Assembly: GCF_025567525.1 (NCBI RefSeq)
Contig: NZ_JAOQJY010000001.1
Location: forward strand, 310,001-374,000
Direction of reading: 5' to 3'
DNA: 64,000 nucleotides
DNA from: Gallintestinimicrobium propionicum
Lineage (GTDB): Bacteria; Bacillota; Clostridia; Lachnospirales; Lachnospiraceae
Shown: piece after piece, positions 25,658 to 34,094 of the stretch
Numbering within the stretch: the stretch's first letter is position 1
How the letters are laid out: the number at the start of each line of letters is the position of its first letter
Notes under the pieces: model-generated
What the model saw: only the letters and a program-made list of their open reading frames with translations
Database searches by the model: none
Told to the model about the DNA's origin: nothing
Position numbers and translations under genes: made by a program

Positions 25658-26494
25658 TCAATTTTTTCTTGATTTAATCATAAAAAATGCTATACCAGCA
25701 ACTATTATGTATCCGAACAATGAAATAACAGATGATTCAATTCCAAACTCACCACCTGTGATGGCGAAATCTTTTGAATTAAGTACATATGTCATTACAG
25801 AATATTTATCCATTTTTTCTCCAATGGCTAATCCTCCACCAATAATCACAACGTTCCAGATAGCATGAACTATTCCACTATTCCAAACTGAACCACTTTC
25901 TATTGCAATCATCGAAAACATAACGCCTACCATCGTTCCGGCGATAATTACTAATAAACAACTGCCTATTGAAAAATCCTGTCCAAGAACATGTACAATA
26001 CCAAATAACATTGATGGAACAATTACAGCCACCTTAATATTCCATCTCTTCTTTAATGCATTAAGTATAACTCCTCTAAACACCATTTCTTCAACAAATC
26101 CAGCCGCTATTCCGGTAAATGCAACCCCTGCACTTAAAGTATTGAACATCTGATTTCCATTCATATTTGAGGATACATACTTACCGTTGAATATTAAAAG
26201 ATAACTTTCTTTTATAACAAATGGTAATAATACAGCTATCAAAATCCATCTTATTTTAATAGCAAATTTAGGCATTCCGAAATCCGAAGTCGGCAATTTA
26301 ATAATTTTGCTAATAAACATTTTCAGAATAAGATATGTCAATCCAGCATATATAATTCCAGCGATAATATTACAAATGCCAGTTGGAATTTTTATTATAA
26401 CAAACATACTTGCAATGGATTGTGCAATAATCTGTGTGATTATTAAAATAAATATGGCAACAAACGATGTGCTAATTGCTTTTTTTGTACTCAT
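25658..26494 (-). CDS. CPBP-family intramembrane protease
   Basis: 278 residues with about 8 hydrophobic helices. Motif 1 is GFVEEMVFRGVIL (EExxxR) near residue 134 and motif 2 is FGIVHVLG near residue 164. A last conserved His is in GIVHAIWN. AGGAGAAAT precedes the ATG. The substrate is unknown; in small AT-rich loci such proteins often serve bacteriocin maturation or self-immunity. It is only distantly similar to the CPBP protein at 22586, so this is not a recent duplication. Confidence 0.9.
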   Translation of the reverse strand: MSTKKAISTSFVAIFILIITQIIAQSIASMFVIIKIPTGICNIIAGIIYAGLTYLILKMFISKIIKLPTSDFGMPKFAIKIRWILIAVLLPFVIKESYLLIFNGKYVSSNMNGNQMFNTLSAGVAFTGIAAGFVEEMVFRGVILNALKKRWNIKVAVIVPSMLFGIVHVLGQDFSIGSCLLVIIAGTMVGVMFSMIAIESGSVWNSGIVHAIWNVVIIGGGLAIGEKMDKYSVMTYVLNSKDFAITGGEFGIESSVISLFGYIIVAGIAFFMIKSRKN

Positions 26495-26565
26495 TTTATT
26501 TCTCCTTTATAACTTTCGATTTTAATGTCTTTATTATACCATAATGATACTATTATAAAAAAGGA

Positions 26566-26589
26566 AAAAGAGCTCCTTCGAGCTCTTTT
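26566..26589. terminator. Perfect palindromic terminator
   Basis: AAAAGAGCTC-CTTC-GAGCTCTTTT: a 10-bp stem with a 4-base loop and A/T-rich ends, able to act in both directions. It lies between the membrane-protein gene at 26713 and the CPBP gene, both on the minus strand. Confidence 0.85.
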
Positions 26590-26712
26590 GATTCAGTTCT
26601 GTAAACTTGAATTTTATCGTTCTTTCATACAATACACATAAGTCTGTACAATATTACGCATATAAATAAACTGATTATGTTTGCTCTATTTGTTTTATAG
26701 TTTGCATTTATT

Positions 26713-27090
26713 TCAAGTAAAATCAAATACATGCAATGGGACAATAACAATAATAAGACTAAATAGTAAAGTCACTATCTTTAATATTTTACTTTTTTTC
26801 CAGAAAAAATAGTACATTGCAAACTGCAATATTATACTTATTGTAAAATAAAGTATCCACTTTAATTCCCATTGCACAATAGCTATTATTGATTCATAAT
26901 CAAATTCAGTAAAAATTATGCATACAATAAATATCCAAAGAAAAAGTAAAAATACAATAAATTCGTATCCTGCTAATGCAAGTACTTTTTTTCTTATACT
27001 TGCATTTCGCATAAAAAAAACAACCCCAATAGATAATATACACAATAAAAATGTTCTATAATAATCCGAAAAAATTATTTCTGTTATCAC
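26713..27090 (-). CDS. Membrane protein of unknown function, four helices
   Basis: 125 residues from GTG 27090, which has AGGAGA 7 bases upstream. The longer frame to 27174 has no RBS and adds a polar, cysteine-rich stretch. Four hydrophobic helices: about 12-28, 42-62, 76-93 and 101-120, with the polar loop FTEFDYESIIAIVQ between the second and third. No family recognised. Together with the CPBP gene, with which it shares strand but not transcript, it lies in an AT-rich accessory stretch. Confidence 0.5.
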   Translation of the reverse strand: MITEIIFSDYYRTFLLCILSIGVVFFMRNASIRKKVLALAGYEFIVFLLFLWIFIVCIIFTEFDYESIIAIVQWELKWILYFTISIILQFAMYYFFWKKSKILKIVTLLFSLIIVIVPLHVFDFT

Positions 27091-27193
27091 ATTCGTGTCT
27101 CCTATAAAAACTTCTGTTAAATCAGCACAATTTTTCAAATATTGATAGCAGCAATATTTCGATTTGTAAACCATAAACTCAAATTACAGATTC

Positions 27194-27666
27194 CTACAAT
27201 TTGCAAATCATTATATACTCTTCGTCATTCTCATCGACAATTTCAAATCCTACTTTTAGATACATATGAACTGCATAATTCATCTTCTGAACAGATAATG
27301 ACACTTGCTTATATCCTTGCATTTTCAGTTTTTTTAGCATCTGCTCCATTAGATTAGTTCCAATACCATAGTTTCTATACTGTTTTAAAAGTGAAATTGC
27401 AAATGATGGTGTTTCAGCATCAATATGTCCATAATCATTCATAATACGACACCATACTGCACCAACAATTTCATTATTGGCTTCAGCAACCAAACACAAG
27501 TCTCCTTTATTCTTACCAAAATCTTTAACATACACCTGTAATTCTGGTTGATTTATAATCTCTTTTGGTGGTATAGGAACCCCTTCTGGAATAAAATTGC
27601 TTCGTATAAAAAAGTATTTAGCACCTTGGACTCGTTTTGTCTTAATTCTCTTATTGAATAATCCAT
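27194..27666 (-). pseudogene. GNAT acetyltransferase with one-base deletion in a T-run
   Basis: ATG 27666 (GGAGG upstream) opens MDYSIRELRQNESKVLNTFL, but the frame is lost after YEAI. One extra T in the T-run near 27600 would give YEAIFIPEGVPIPPKEI and join the long downstream frame. That frame has the GNAT acetyl-CoA loop QYRNYGIGTNLMEQ and ends EYIMICKL at 27194. The total of 473 bases is one short of a multiple of three. The residual 113-residue frame lacks the first strands and helices, so it is probably inactive. The family would acetylate an amine on a small molecule or protein. Confidence 0.7.
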
Positions 27667-27849
27667 ATAAACCTCCGATTTATTTTTTATAAATCAGTTG
27701 CTATTCCACACATCCAAACACCTCCACAAACAACGATTTGTTAAACTATCTATACAATACCATATCTCTTTGGCTAATACAATAATTGCATCGCTCCCGC
27801 TTATTCTCATCAATTCTGCAACTAACGTATCGTGATCATATGCATATTG

Positions 27850-28353
27850 TCAGGCTGTCTGTTCACTTTTCTTTGCATGATACGCTTCACGTCTCATAGC
27901 CAGTGTTTTTTCATATCTTACTTTTGCAATAGGATCTCCGCTTAATGCATCGTCACGCATTTTCCGGTAACTCTTTACTGTAGCTCTTACCTGATACTGT
28001 TTACGCTCTGCAAGCTGGCTCTGTGCTTCCTGATCTCCGACTTCTGTTTTTGCCTTGATCTCTGCACGCTTCTGATTTCTTTTCTGCGTAGATTTCTTAG
28101 AAGATTTCCTCTTTCTTTCAGCAATCTCTTCCGCTCTGCGTGCCTCCTCTGACTGCAAGGCTTCCACTTCATCCTCACTGAGTGGAAGAACAAAATTTCC
28201 AATGAAATTGAAATAAATATCCACTTGCTGAGTACGGTCTTTTGTTCTGCCACCCTCTGCTTCATGAATTACAACCTTTTCAATGAAATCATTAAGCATA
28301 AGCTCTGTAATATTTGTTTGTTCCTCTGTTTTTGTGTAATCATCTACACTCGG
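27850..28353 (-). pseudogene. C-terminal fragment of a large serine recombinase (TnpX-like)
   Basis: About 160 codons remain, with LNDFIEKVVIHEAEGGRTKD, QVDIYFNFIGNF and a long basic coiled tail (RAEEIAERKRKSSKKS). This is the DUF4368-type end of conjugative-transposon serine recombinases. The resolvase domain is missing: the frame begins abruptly near 28353, where IS256-like sequence starts on the other strand. It marks the former presence of an integrative element whose end was lost in a rearrangement. Confidence 0.75.
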
Positions 28354-28369
28354 TGTACCTGAATATTAC

Positions 28370-28609
28370 GGTACGGCAGAGCCGCCAGTCCTGTGTGGCC
28401 CGGAATACTCAAACAATGTGATCGAGCGGCTGAACCGGGAAATCCGCCGACGGACGCGGGTGGTAGGGACGTTCCCTGACGGCAACTCCGCCCTGATGCT
28501 GGTCTGCGCGAGGCTACGCCACGTGGCGGGCACCCAGTGGGGCAACAAGAAATACATGAACATGAAGCACTTGGAGGCGGCTCTGGACGACGCCTCTATT
28601 GCCGGCTGA
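28370..28609 (+). pseudogene. IS256-family (mutator) transposase, C-terminal fragment
   Basis: About 80 codons carrying the IS256 C-terminal motif NNVIERLNREIRRRTRVVGTF and ending LEAALDDASIAG. The sequence is much more G+C-rich than its surroundings, so it comes from a different donor. It is fused directly to the recombinase fragment on its left and to an IS66 fragment on its right. The DDE catalytic domain is absent. Confidence 0.8.
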
Positions 28610-28615
28610 CTTCAT

Positions 28616-28921
28616 TCAGCCGGAGCCTGCAAACAATTTTGCGCATAAATCTTGACGGCACCTTGGCACTGGTGCTATGTCCAGAGCAGTTTTTACCGGG
28701 ATTTCTACAAAAGAAAGGTCAGACGGGTTGGTAACTTCCTGGAGTCCCTCCTGTTCACAGACTTCCCGGCGGATCTTTCGGAGCCAGTAATAGTAAGATT
28801 TTTCAGAAATGTCGTTTTCAGCAAGCCACTGCTTTGCCGTAGTGCCTGCCGGTCTGTCCTGGCACTGTCGAATGATGTTTATCCGGTTCGACCTGTGGAC
28901 AGTGTGAGTTAATTGATCCAT
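28616..28921 (-). pseudogene. IS66-family accessory protein (TnpA-like), 3'-truncated
   Basis: Start 28921 with GGAGG upstream. The first 85 codons match the IS66 first-ORF pattern (IIRQCQDRPAGTTAKQWLAE, ISEKSYYYWLRKIR). From about residue 87 the sequence departs (RCRQDLCAKLFAGSG) where it meets the IS256 fragment. No IS66 tnpB or tnpC follows. A fragment at a three-way junction of mobile-element debris. Confidence 0.75.
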
Positions 28922-28990
28922 GCGCTTTAGCCTCCTCTAAAAAACTAATAGTTTTTTCGTCTCATTTAGAGTGTGGCATAAAAAAACTAC

Positions 28991-29371
28991 TTAGCCAAGG
29001 CGCAGGATTTGACATTTACCATCAATCAATTCATCCATATCGTTATATGTGTACATGTACGTTCCATCTGCATAGCACCATTTACAATACTCCTCATTTA
29101 ATGTGCCATCCTTATCACGTCCCAATATAGAATCATCATCAATAGGCATGCCGCAGCACTGACAGATCAGCTTTCTGGGTTCTCCCAAAAGCGTATTGAT
29201 CGAGACATCAAATTCTTTCGACAAGAGCTTAAGTGTATCAGTATTCGGAACGGTATCTCCATTTTCCCAGCGTGATACTGCCTGCCTTGTAACCATGATT
29301 TTATCTGCCAGCTCGTCCTGTGACATTCCTCTTTCTGTACGAAGTTTCAAAATAATATTTTTCGTTTCCAT
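28991..29371 (-). CDS. XRE-family regulator with C-terminal zinc ribbon, shortened C-terminus
   Basis: 126 residues from the start at 29371, which has GGAGGTG 6 bases upstream. The helix-turn-helix domain is at about 3-60 (ERGMSQDELADKIMVTRQAVSRWENGD). It is followed by a zinc-ribbon domain with CQCCGMPIDDDS and YCKWCYADGTY, the type found in small clostridial regulators. Relatives continue about 25 residues past DELID, whereas this protein ends GKCQILRLG next to the IS66 fragment, so the insertion probably replaced its tail. DNA binding should be intact. Target unknown. Confidence 0.75.
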   Translation of the reverse strand: METKNIILKLRTERGMSQDELADKIMVTRQAVSRWENGDTVPNTDTLKLLSKEFDVSINTLLGEPRKLICQCCGMPIDDDSILGRDKDGTLNEEYCKWCYADGTYMYTYNDMDELIDGKCQILRLG

Positions 29372-29461
29372 AGCCATCACCTCCATAACCATATCATATA
29401 GATAAATTAAGTTCTGAAAAGCAACCTGCTGTTGCCATATCCTGTCTATATGATTTAATTA

Positions 29462-29608
29462 TCACTCTTTGGTCATGACTTTCTTGCACCAAGTTCTTAT
29501 CTTACAGTGAGGACATTTTAAATATCTTGTACTCACAATATGCATTCCCATAGTATATTGCATAAATGTTGCAAATACGCGGTTACTCTTAAAACACATA
29601 TTTTCCAT
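29462..29608 (-). CDS. Short zinc-ribbon protein or gene remnant
   Basis: 48 residues ending in STRYLKCPHCKIRTWCKKVMTKE, which has a CxxC and a further Cys. This tail resembles the C-terminal end of larger clostridial membrane proteins (pattern CPHCGKxSWCKKVL). No membrane helices remain upstream, so it is more likely the surviving end of such a gene than a functional peptide. Between 29372 and 29665 I see nothing else. Confidence 0.35.
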   Translation of the reverse strand: MENMCFKSNRVFATFMQYTMGMHIVSTRYLKCPHCKIRTWCKKVMTKE

Positions 29609-29665
29609 TTTATTAAATAATACTGTAGACGGCACTATTTACTTATCATTTTCATGTATTATTTG

Positions 29666-31348
29666 TTAAAAATTTGAATATAGACGAACATCCATACTTT
29701 TCAGTTCATCACTAATAAATAATGTAATTTTTGCCCCATCTATCTCAAATGTACCTCTATAAACCACACTACTTCCATATTGACCTCTAATAATAATATC
29801 TTCATCATATCCCATCTTCTTCGCTTCATTTTTAATTATATTTGCTATGTATTCTTTTCTAGTAGACGAATTTGATACCTCCAAAGGCAATTCTGTTTTT
29901 AAGTCAATATATTCTAGTTTATCATCTAAAAATTGCAAGGTAACATTTGTAATTTGTGGCAAATTTCTAACAGAATCTACCTTAAATAAGTCCGCTGCCT
30001 CAATATTGGATATGGTAAATGAATAATTTATCATTCCACTGGGAGTTGAATCTGAAACTGTAATTTGATTATTATTCAACATCTGTTCTAGTTTTATTAA
30101 TACTGATTTGCTGTCCATTCCAATATGTATGTCGGCTTCTTTATTTATTCGTTCTTCTTCCTCACGTGTTTTTTTCTCTGCATATTCTCTCTTAAATTTT
30201 TCTGCCTGAGACATCTCGTTTGAATCATCAAAATATACTATTTCTTGTTTTCCTATTTTTTCTATGTAATCATTTTTATTTTGATAATTTACTAAATCAT
30301 TCCATAATTCTACCTTACTCTGTCCATCTGTATTAAAACTACCTACTGCTACTGCCGTCCCATCTTTCTTTATACAAATTGTATTAAAGTAGGAATCTAC
30401 AAATACAACATCTGTTATACCATTTATACTAAGTTGTGTTTCTATAGAACTATTATCATATGAGATTACACCACTACTGGAAAGACCCGCTCCTGTCGCT
30501 ACCAATGTTCCATCTGATTTTAATCCAACAATTCCCCATCGATCGACTGAGATCTCTACAATATCCTTCCACCTTGATGTATCACAAATACAATCTGAAT
30601 ATCCAACACAGACAACTGTTCCATCAGATCTTAATCCAGCTGTATAACAGTCTTTTGTCTCCACCTGAATAATATTTTTCCAATTATTAATTTCTAATTG
30701 TCCATAATAGTTAGAACCCGTACCCACAACCGTGCCATCAGACTTTAATGCCACTAATGATTCTAATCCTTGAGATATTTGAATAATATTATTCCACTCA
30801 CTCGTGTCCTCTATTTTCCCTTTTGTATACTCTGAAGTGCCACTAGTAACAACCGTACCATCCGCTTTTAATCCTGCCAGATAACTTTCACTTGCAGAAA
30901 TATCAATAATATCTCTCCATTTCTCAATTCCCGGAATTTCAATAGATGCAATAACAGTCCCATCCTTCTTTATTGCCACCACATAATCATTTGAAGCAGT
31001 AATACCCACTATATCATTCCATGCACTAAGATCTATTTCGTTATTTGTTGTAATAACAGTCCCATCTTTCTTTATTGCATAGAAGGCATTTTGTGAACTA
31101 GCAAGCGTATTATTAGTCATATATTTTTGTAACTCTTCATCATCTTCTGCTGATTCATTCCCTACTGTAGTCATATATCTTTGTAATTCTTCATCATCTT
31201 CTGTAGATTCATTTCCTACTCCCTCTTCATTATTTGATATTTCAAGATGCTTTCTAGCTTCATGAAAATATAAAAATATCATAATCATCAATAGTGAAAC
31301 TAACACAACGCATAAATGCTTATATAATTCATTATCTCGTTTTTTCAT
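29666..31348 (-). CDS. Membrane-anchored RCC1-repeat protein, last gene of the Hxs-type operon
   Basis: 560 residues from ATG 31348 (AAGGA 7 bases upstream); an in-frame ATG at 31369 overlaps the rhomboid gene's end. One N-terminal helix (LCVVLVSLLMIMIFLYF) anchors it with the rest outside. An 18-residue acidic unit (VGNESTEDDEELQRYMTT type) is tandemly duplicated. Then come about seven or eight RCC1-like beta-propeller repeats (pattern AIKKDGTVITT, GLKADGTVVTSG, GLRSDGTVVCVG). After a charged linker (KREYAEKKTREEEERINKEAD) is a C-terminal alpha/beta region with no known match. Propellers of this kind bind proteins or glycans. A display or receptor role at the envelope is inference. Confidence 0.75.
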   Translation of the reverse strand: MKKRDNELYKHLCVVLVSLLMIMIFLYFHEARKHLEISNNEEGVGNESTEDDEELQRYMTTVGNESAEDDEELQKYMTNNTLASSQNAFYAIKKDGTVITTNNEIDLSAWNDIVGITASNDYVVAIKKDGTVIASIEIPGIEKWRDIIDISASESYLAGLKADGTVVTSGTSEYTKGKIEDTSEWNNIIQISQGLESLVALKSDGTVVGTGSNYYGQLEINNWKNIIQVETKDCYTAGLRSDGTVVCVGYSDCICDTSRWKDIVEISVDRWGIVGLKSDGTLVATGAGLSSSGVISYDNSSIETQLSINGITDVVFVDSYFNTICIKKDGTAVAVGSFNTDGQSKVELWNDLVNYQNKNDYIEKIGKQEIVYFDDSNEMSQAEKFKREYAEKKTREEEERINKEADIHIGMDSKSVLIKLEQMLNNNQITVSDSTPSGMINYSFTISNIEAADLFKVDSVRNLPQITNVTLQFLDDKLEYIDLKTELPLEVSNSSTRKEYIANIIKNEAKKMGYDEDIIIRGQYGSSVVYRGTFEIDGAKITLFISDELKSMDVRLYSNF

Positions 31349-31358
31349 CTTATTTTCC

Positions 31359-31997
31359 TTAATATCCATACCTCGACTTTTTATTCAGCAAATAACCAAG
31401 TACAGCTCCCACAATTCCCCCAACAATATGAGCCATATTAGAAATATCATTCTGCACAGCAATACCCTCATATACCTGCTGCCCTATAAAAATAACAGCA
31501 ACTAATACAAATGTTAATGGGATTTCCCCTTCCCTAAATCCTGCAAATGATGCAAGTATTATAAATGCGAATACCACTCCGCTTGCTCCACACAACCCCA
31601 CATTCCAAAAGAAAATATAATTTACTATGCCTGTAATAACTGCTGTTATGCCAATTACTTCTATTAGTTCCTTTGAACCATGTTTTTCCTCCAACATCGG
31701 ACCCAATAGCAACAGATATGATGCATTTCCAATAAAATGGCTCCACCCAGAATGACCAAATATATGGGTAACAAATCTTACATATGTCATTGGACTAGTT
31801 AAGGATGTATGATATGTCATAAATACACTTTGCGTAATTCTTCCGTTAGAGATAACACCTAATAATGTTGCAATAAAGCACATAATAACAAATCCCAATG
31901 TTACTGGTGCATTAAATGTAATTTTCAGTCTCTTATGCAAACGATTCCCACCTTCCAAAAATGGAAAGAGTTTCATTTCTTCCCATTGTCTCACCAA
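31359..31997 (-). CDS. Rhomboid-family intramembrane serine protease
   Basis: 212 residues with about six membrane helices. The catalytic serine is in GLCGASGVVFAF (GxSG), the histidine in NMAHIVGGIVGAVLG, and the first-loop HIFGHSGWSHFIGN matches the family. Cleaves transmembrane segments of single-pass proteins. Starts 3 bases after the preceding TelA-like gene and is therefore part of the operon. The single-pass HxsA-like, MORN and RCC1 proteins encoded in the same operon are natural candidate substrates, which is inference. The start codon is weak: TTG 31997, then GTG, with an ATG at codon 8. Confidence 0.9.
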   Translation of the reverse strand: MVRQWEEMKLFPFLEGGNRLHKRLKITFNAPVTLGFVIMCFIATLLGVISNGRITQSVFMTYHTSLTSPMTYVRFVTHIFGHSGWSHFIGNASYLLLLGPMLEEKHGSKELIEVIGITAVITGIVNYIFFWNVGLCGASGVVFAFIILASFAGFREGEIPLTFVLVAVIFIGQQVYEGIAVQNDISNMAHIVGGIVGAVLGYLLNKKSRYGY

Positions 31998-31999
31998 TT

Positions 32000-33160
32000 C
32001 TATCTTCGCTTCTTTCCTGCTTCAAGCATAGCCTGCTTTAAATCTTCTTCTATTTTAACTAATTCCTCTTGTGCCTTAACTCTCTGAACTGCTCCCTGTT
32101 CATGAATTTTAACTACTTCGTTTATAGATGCAATCAAATCTCTATTACACTGCTTCAATGTATCAATATCTACAATCGGTCTTTCTGATTGCTTAGCAGT
32201 CTCAACAGTTGCCATCTTCAATGTTTCAGAATTCTTTTTCAACAGCTCGTTGGTTTTATCCGCCAATGCTCCCTGGGCGACAAGCGCTCTACTTGTATGC
32301 TCAATTCCCAAAGATAGTACAAGCTGATTTCTCCAAAGAGGTATAGTATTTGCCAATGATGACTGTAATTTATCCATCATTTCTCTATCGTTATTTTGAA
32401 GCATCCGAACCTGAGGTGCCGACTGAATTGAAATAACTCTTGTAATCTCCAAATCAGACAATTTTTTTTCAAATCTATGACACAAATCTTCATAATCACG
32501 ATATGCCTGCACATCTTCCTGCTTATCGCTATTTTCCGCGATACTCTTTAACTGTGTGAGTTTTGTTTCTTTTGCATGATCTAGTGCTTTCTTTCCGGCA
32601 ATAATATACATGGTCAGCTCTTTATAATATTGCACATTCAACTCGTACATTTGCTGGTACATAGATATATCTTGTCCAAGCACATCTCTATGCTTAATCA
32701 AATCCTTTTCTATTCTATCCACATTACTTTCAGCCTTGGCATAATTAGCTCGTATTGAACCTACACCTCTTTTAGCTTTTTGAAAGATGCCTAAGATTCC
32801 TTTCTTCTCTGGCTCTGTTGTTGCATCCAAAGCCACTGTAAGCTCTTTTAATGAATCGCCAACTTCTCCCAAATCATATGTTTTTACCTTTTTAAGTATT
32901 GTGGTTGAAAATTCTGATATATTGGTTTGCGCCTTAATTCCATAATTTACAATCTGATCCACGTTTTCAATGTCAATCTCATTTGCAAACTGTTCTACCA
33001 TAGCCTTTTCTTCTTCAGATAGCATACTTTCATCTATAGTTCCGGCAGAATAGTTTGATTCCGATTTATTTACCACGCTTTGCATAGTAGGTACACTATC
33101 TAATAATTTCTCAGCCGTCTTTTGCTCTGGATTCAATGTCAACTGTATTTTTTCTTCCAT
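32000..33160 (-). CDS. TelA-like protein (toxic anion resistance family)
   Basis: 386 residues, almost entirely helical and soluble. The TelA signature region LQSSLANTIPLWRNQLVLSLG lies near residue 262, followed by NTETLKMA-type helices and a long C-terminal coiled coil (AQEELVKIEEDLKQAM). The family (Pfam TelA) was named for tellurite resistance, but its biochemical role is unknown; in Firmicutes it usually accompanies XpaC-like membrane proteins, as here. GGAGGACTTCATT precedes the ATG. Second of two TelA-like genes in the operon. Confidence 0.88.
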   Translation of the reverse strand: MEEKIQLTLNPEQKTAEKLLDSVPTMQSVVNKSESNYSAGTIDESMLSEEEKAMVEQFANEIDIENVDQIVNYGIKAQTNISEFSTTILKKVKTYDLGEVGDSLKELTVALDATTEPEKKGILGIFQKAKRGVGSIRANYAKAESNVDRIEKDLIKHRDVLGQDISMYQQMYELNVQYYKELTMYIIAGKKALDHAKETKLTQLKSIAENSDKQEDVQAYRDYEDLCHRFEKKLSDLEITRVISIQSAPQVRMLQNNDREMMDKLQSSLANTIPLWRNQLVLSLGIEHTSRALVAQGALADKTNELLKKNSETLKMATVETAKQSERPIVDIDTLKQCNRDLIASINEVVKIHEQGAVQRVKAQEELVKIEEDLKQAMLEAGKKRR

Positions 33161-33182
33161 AATGAAGTCCTCCGTAATTTTA

Positions 33183-34079
33183 TTATCTCAAGGAGTCGCT
33201 AAGCTCTAATCTTATGCCTCCGTCTTTCTTCTCCATACTGTCAAGGTCGTCTAATGCCTTTTTAAGAGTTTCATTTGTATTTATTAACTTTTCTACAAAA
33301 AGTTCTTTGGATTCTCCACGTTTTTTTCTGCCTACATATTTTTCCTTTGTCATATATTTTTGAGTTATTTCTGCAACTCTATTTTGAATTTCCAAATTCC
33401 GATTCATCTTTTCAATCCCTAAAAGAATGGTAATCTGATTTCTCCATATTGGGATAGTTCCAGATACAGCTCCCATAATTTTATCAATTAGTCGTGCATT
33501 ATTTTCCAGCATCAAATTCATCTGAGTTTTTGTTTGCAATGTAACTGTATGTGATATGCCCAAATCTTCAATTCTCTTTGAGAGCCTTTCATACCATGCC
33601 TTAATATCATCAGGAATCTGACCTTTTGGTTTTTTATTCACCACATCATTGCCATATGATATAGTTGTCTGCAAACTTGATAACGTTTCATCTATGCATC
33701 TGCCCAACTCTTCAAATAATTTTGAATCTTTAATCAGCTGTGCCTCTTGTAGTTTCAATGCCAATTCCATTTTATCCATATATACAAGAACTTCATTGTA
33801 TTTCTTTATTAGGCGTTCCCTCTTTTTTTCATTACTGCTTGGAAATATTCCTACCTTTTTTTCTATCGAGACCTGAAAATCATCTATTTCATTAAGTATA
33901 TCATGAATTAAATACTCCAACTCGCCATTGCTATTAAGCAACTGGTTGGAAATTATCTTTGAAAATTCTCTTAGCTGCTGTTGAGCTTCACATCCAAACA
34001 ACAGTATGCTGTCAGCATTTCCCACTATCAGCTCATCTTGTCCCAATATTTCTTTGTTCTCTTTCTCCAAACATATCAC
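33183..34079 (-). CDS. Shorter, divergent TelA-like protein
   Basis: 298 residues, helical and soluble. The central AVSGTIPIWRNQITILLGIEK is the same signature as in its neighbour, so the two are paralogues, but the N-terminal part is shorter and little else is shared. It ends in a charged tail (GESKELFVEKLINTNETLKK). The start is uncertain: GTG 34079, or TTG 34070 with AGGGTG upstream. Two different TelA-like proteins side by side suggest a hetero-oligomer. That is inference. Confidence 0.78.
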   Translation of the reverse strand: MICLEKENKEILGQDELIVGNADSILLFGCEAQQQLREFSKIISNQLLNSNGELEYLIHDILNEIDDFQVSIEKKVGIFPSSNEKKRERLIKKYNEVLVYMDKMELALKLQEAQLIKDSKLFEELGRCIDETLSSLQTTISYGNDVVNKKPKGQIPDDIKAWYERLSKRIEDLGISHTVTLQTKTQMNLMLENNARLIDKIMGAVSGTIPIWRNQITILLGIEKMNRNLEIQNRVAEITQKYMTKEKYVGRKKRGESKELFVEKLINTNETLKKALDDLDSMEKKDGGIRLELSDSLR

Positions 34080-34094
34080 CCTATCAATTATTGA

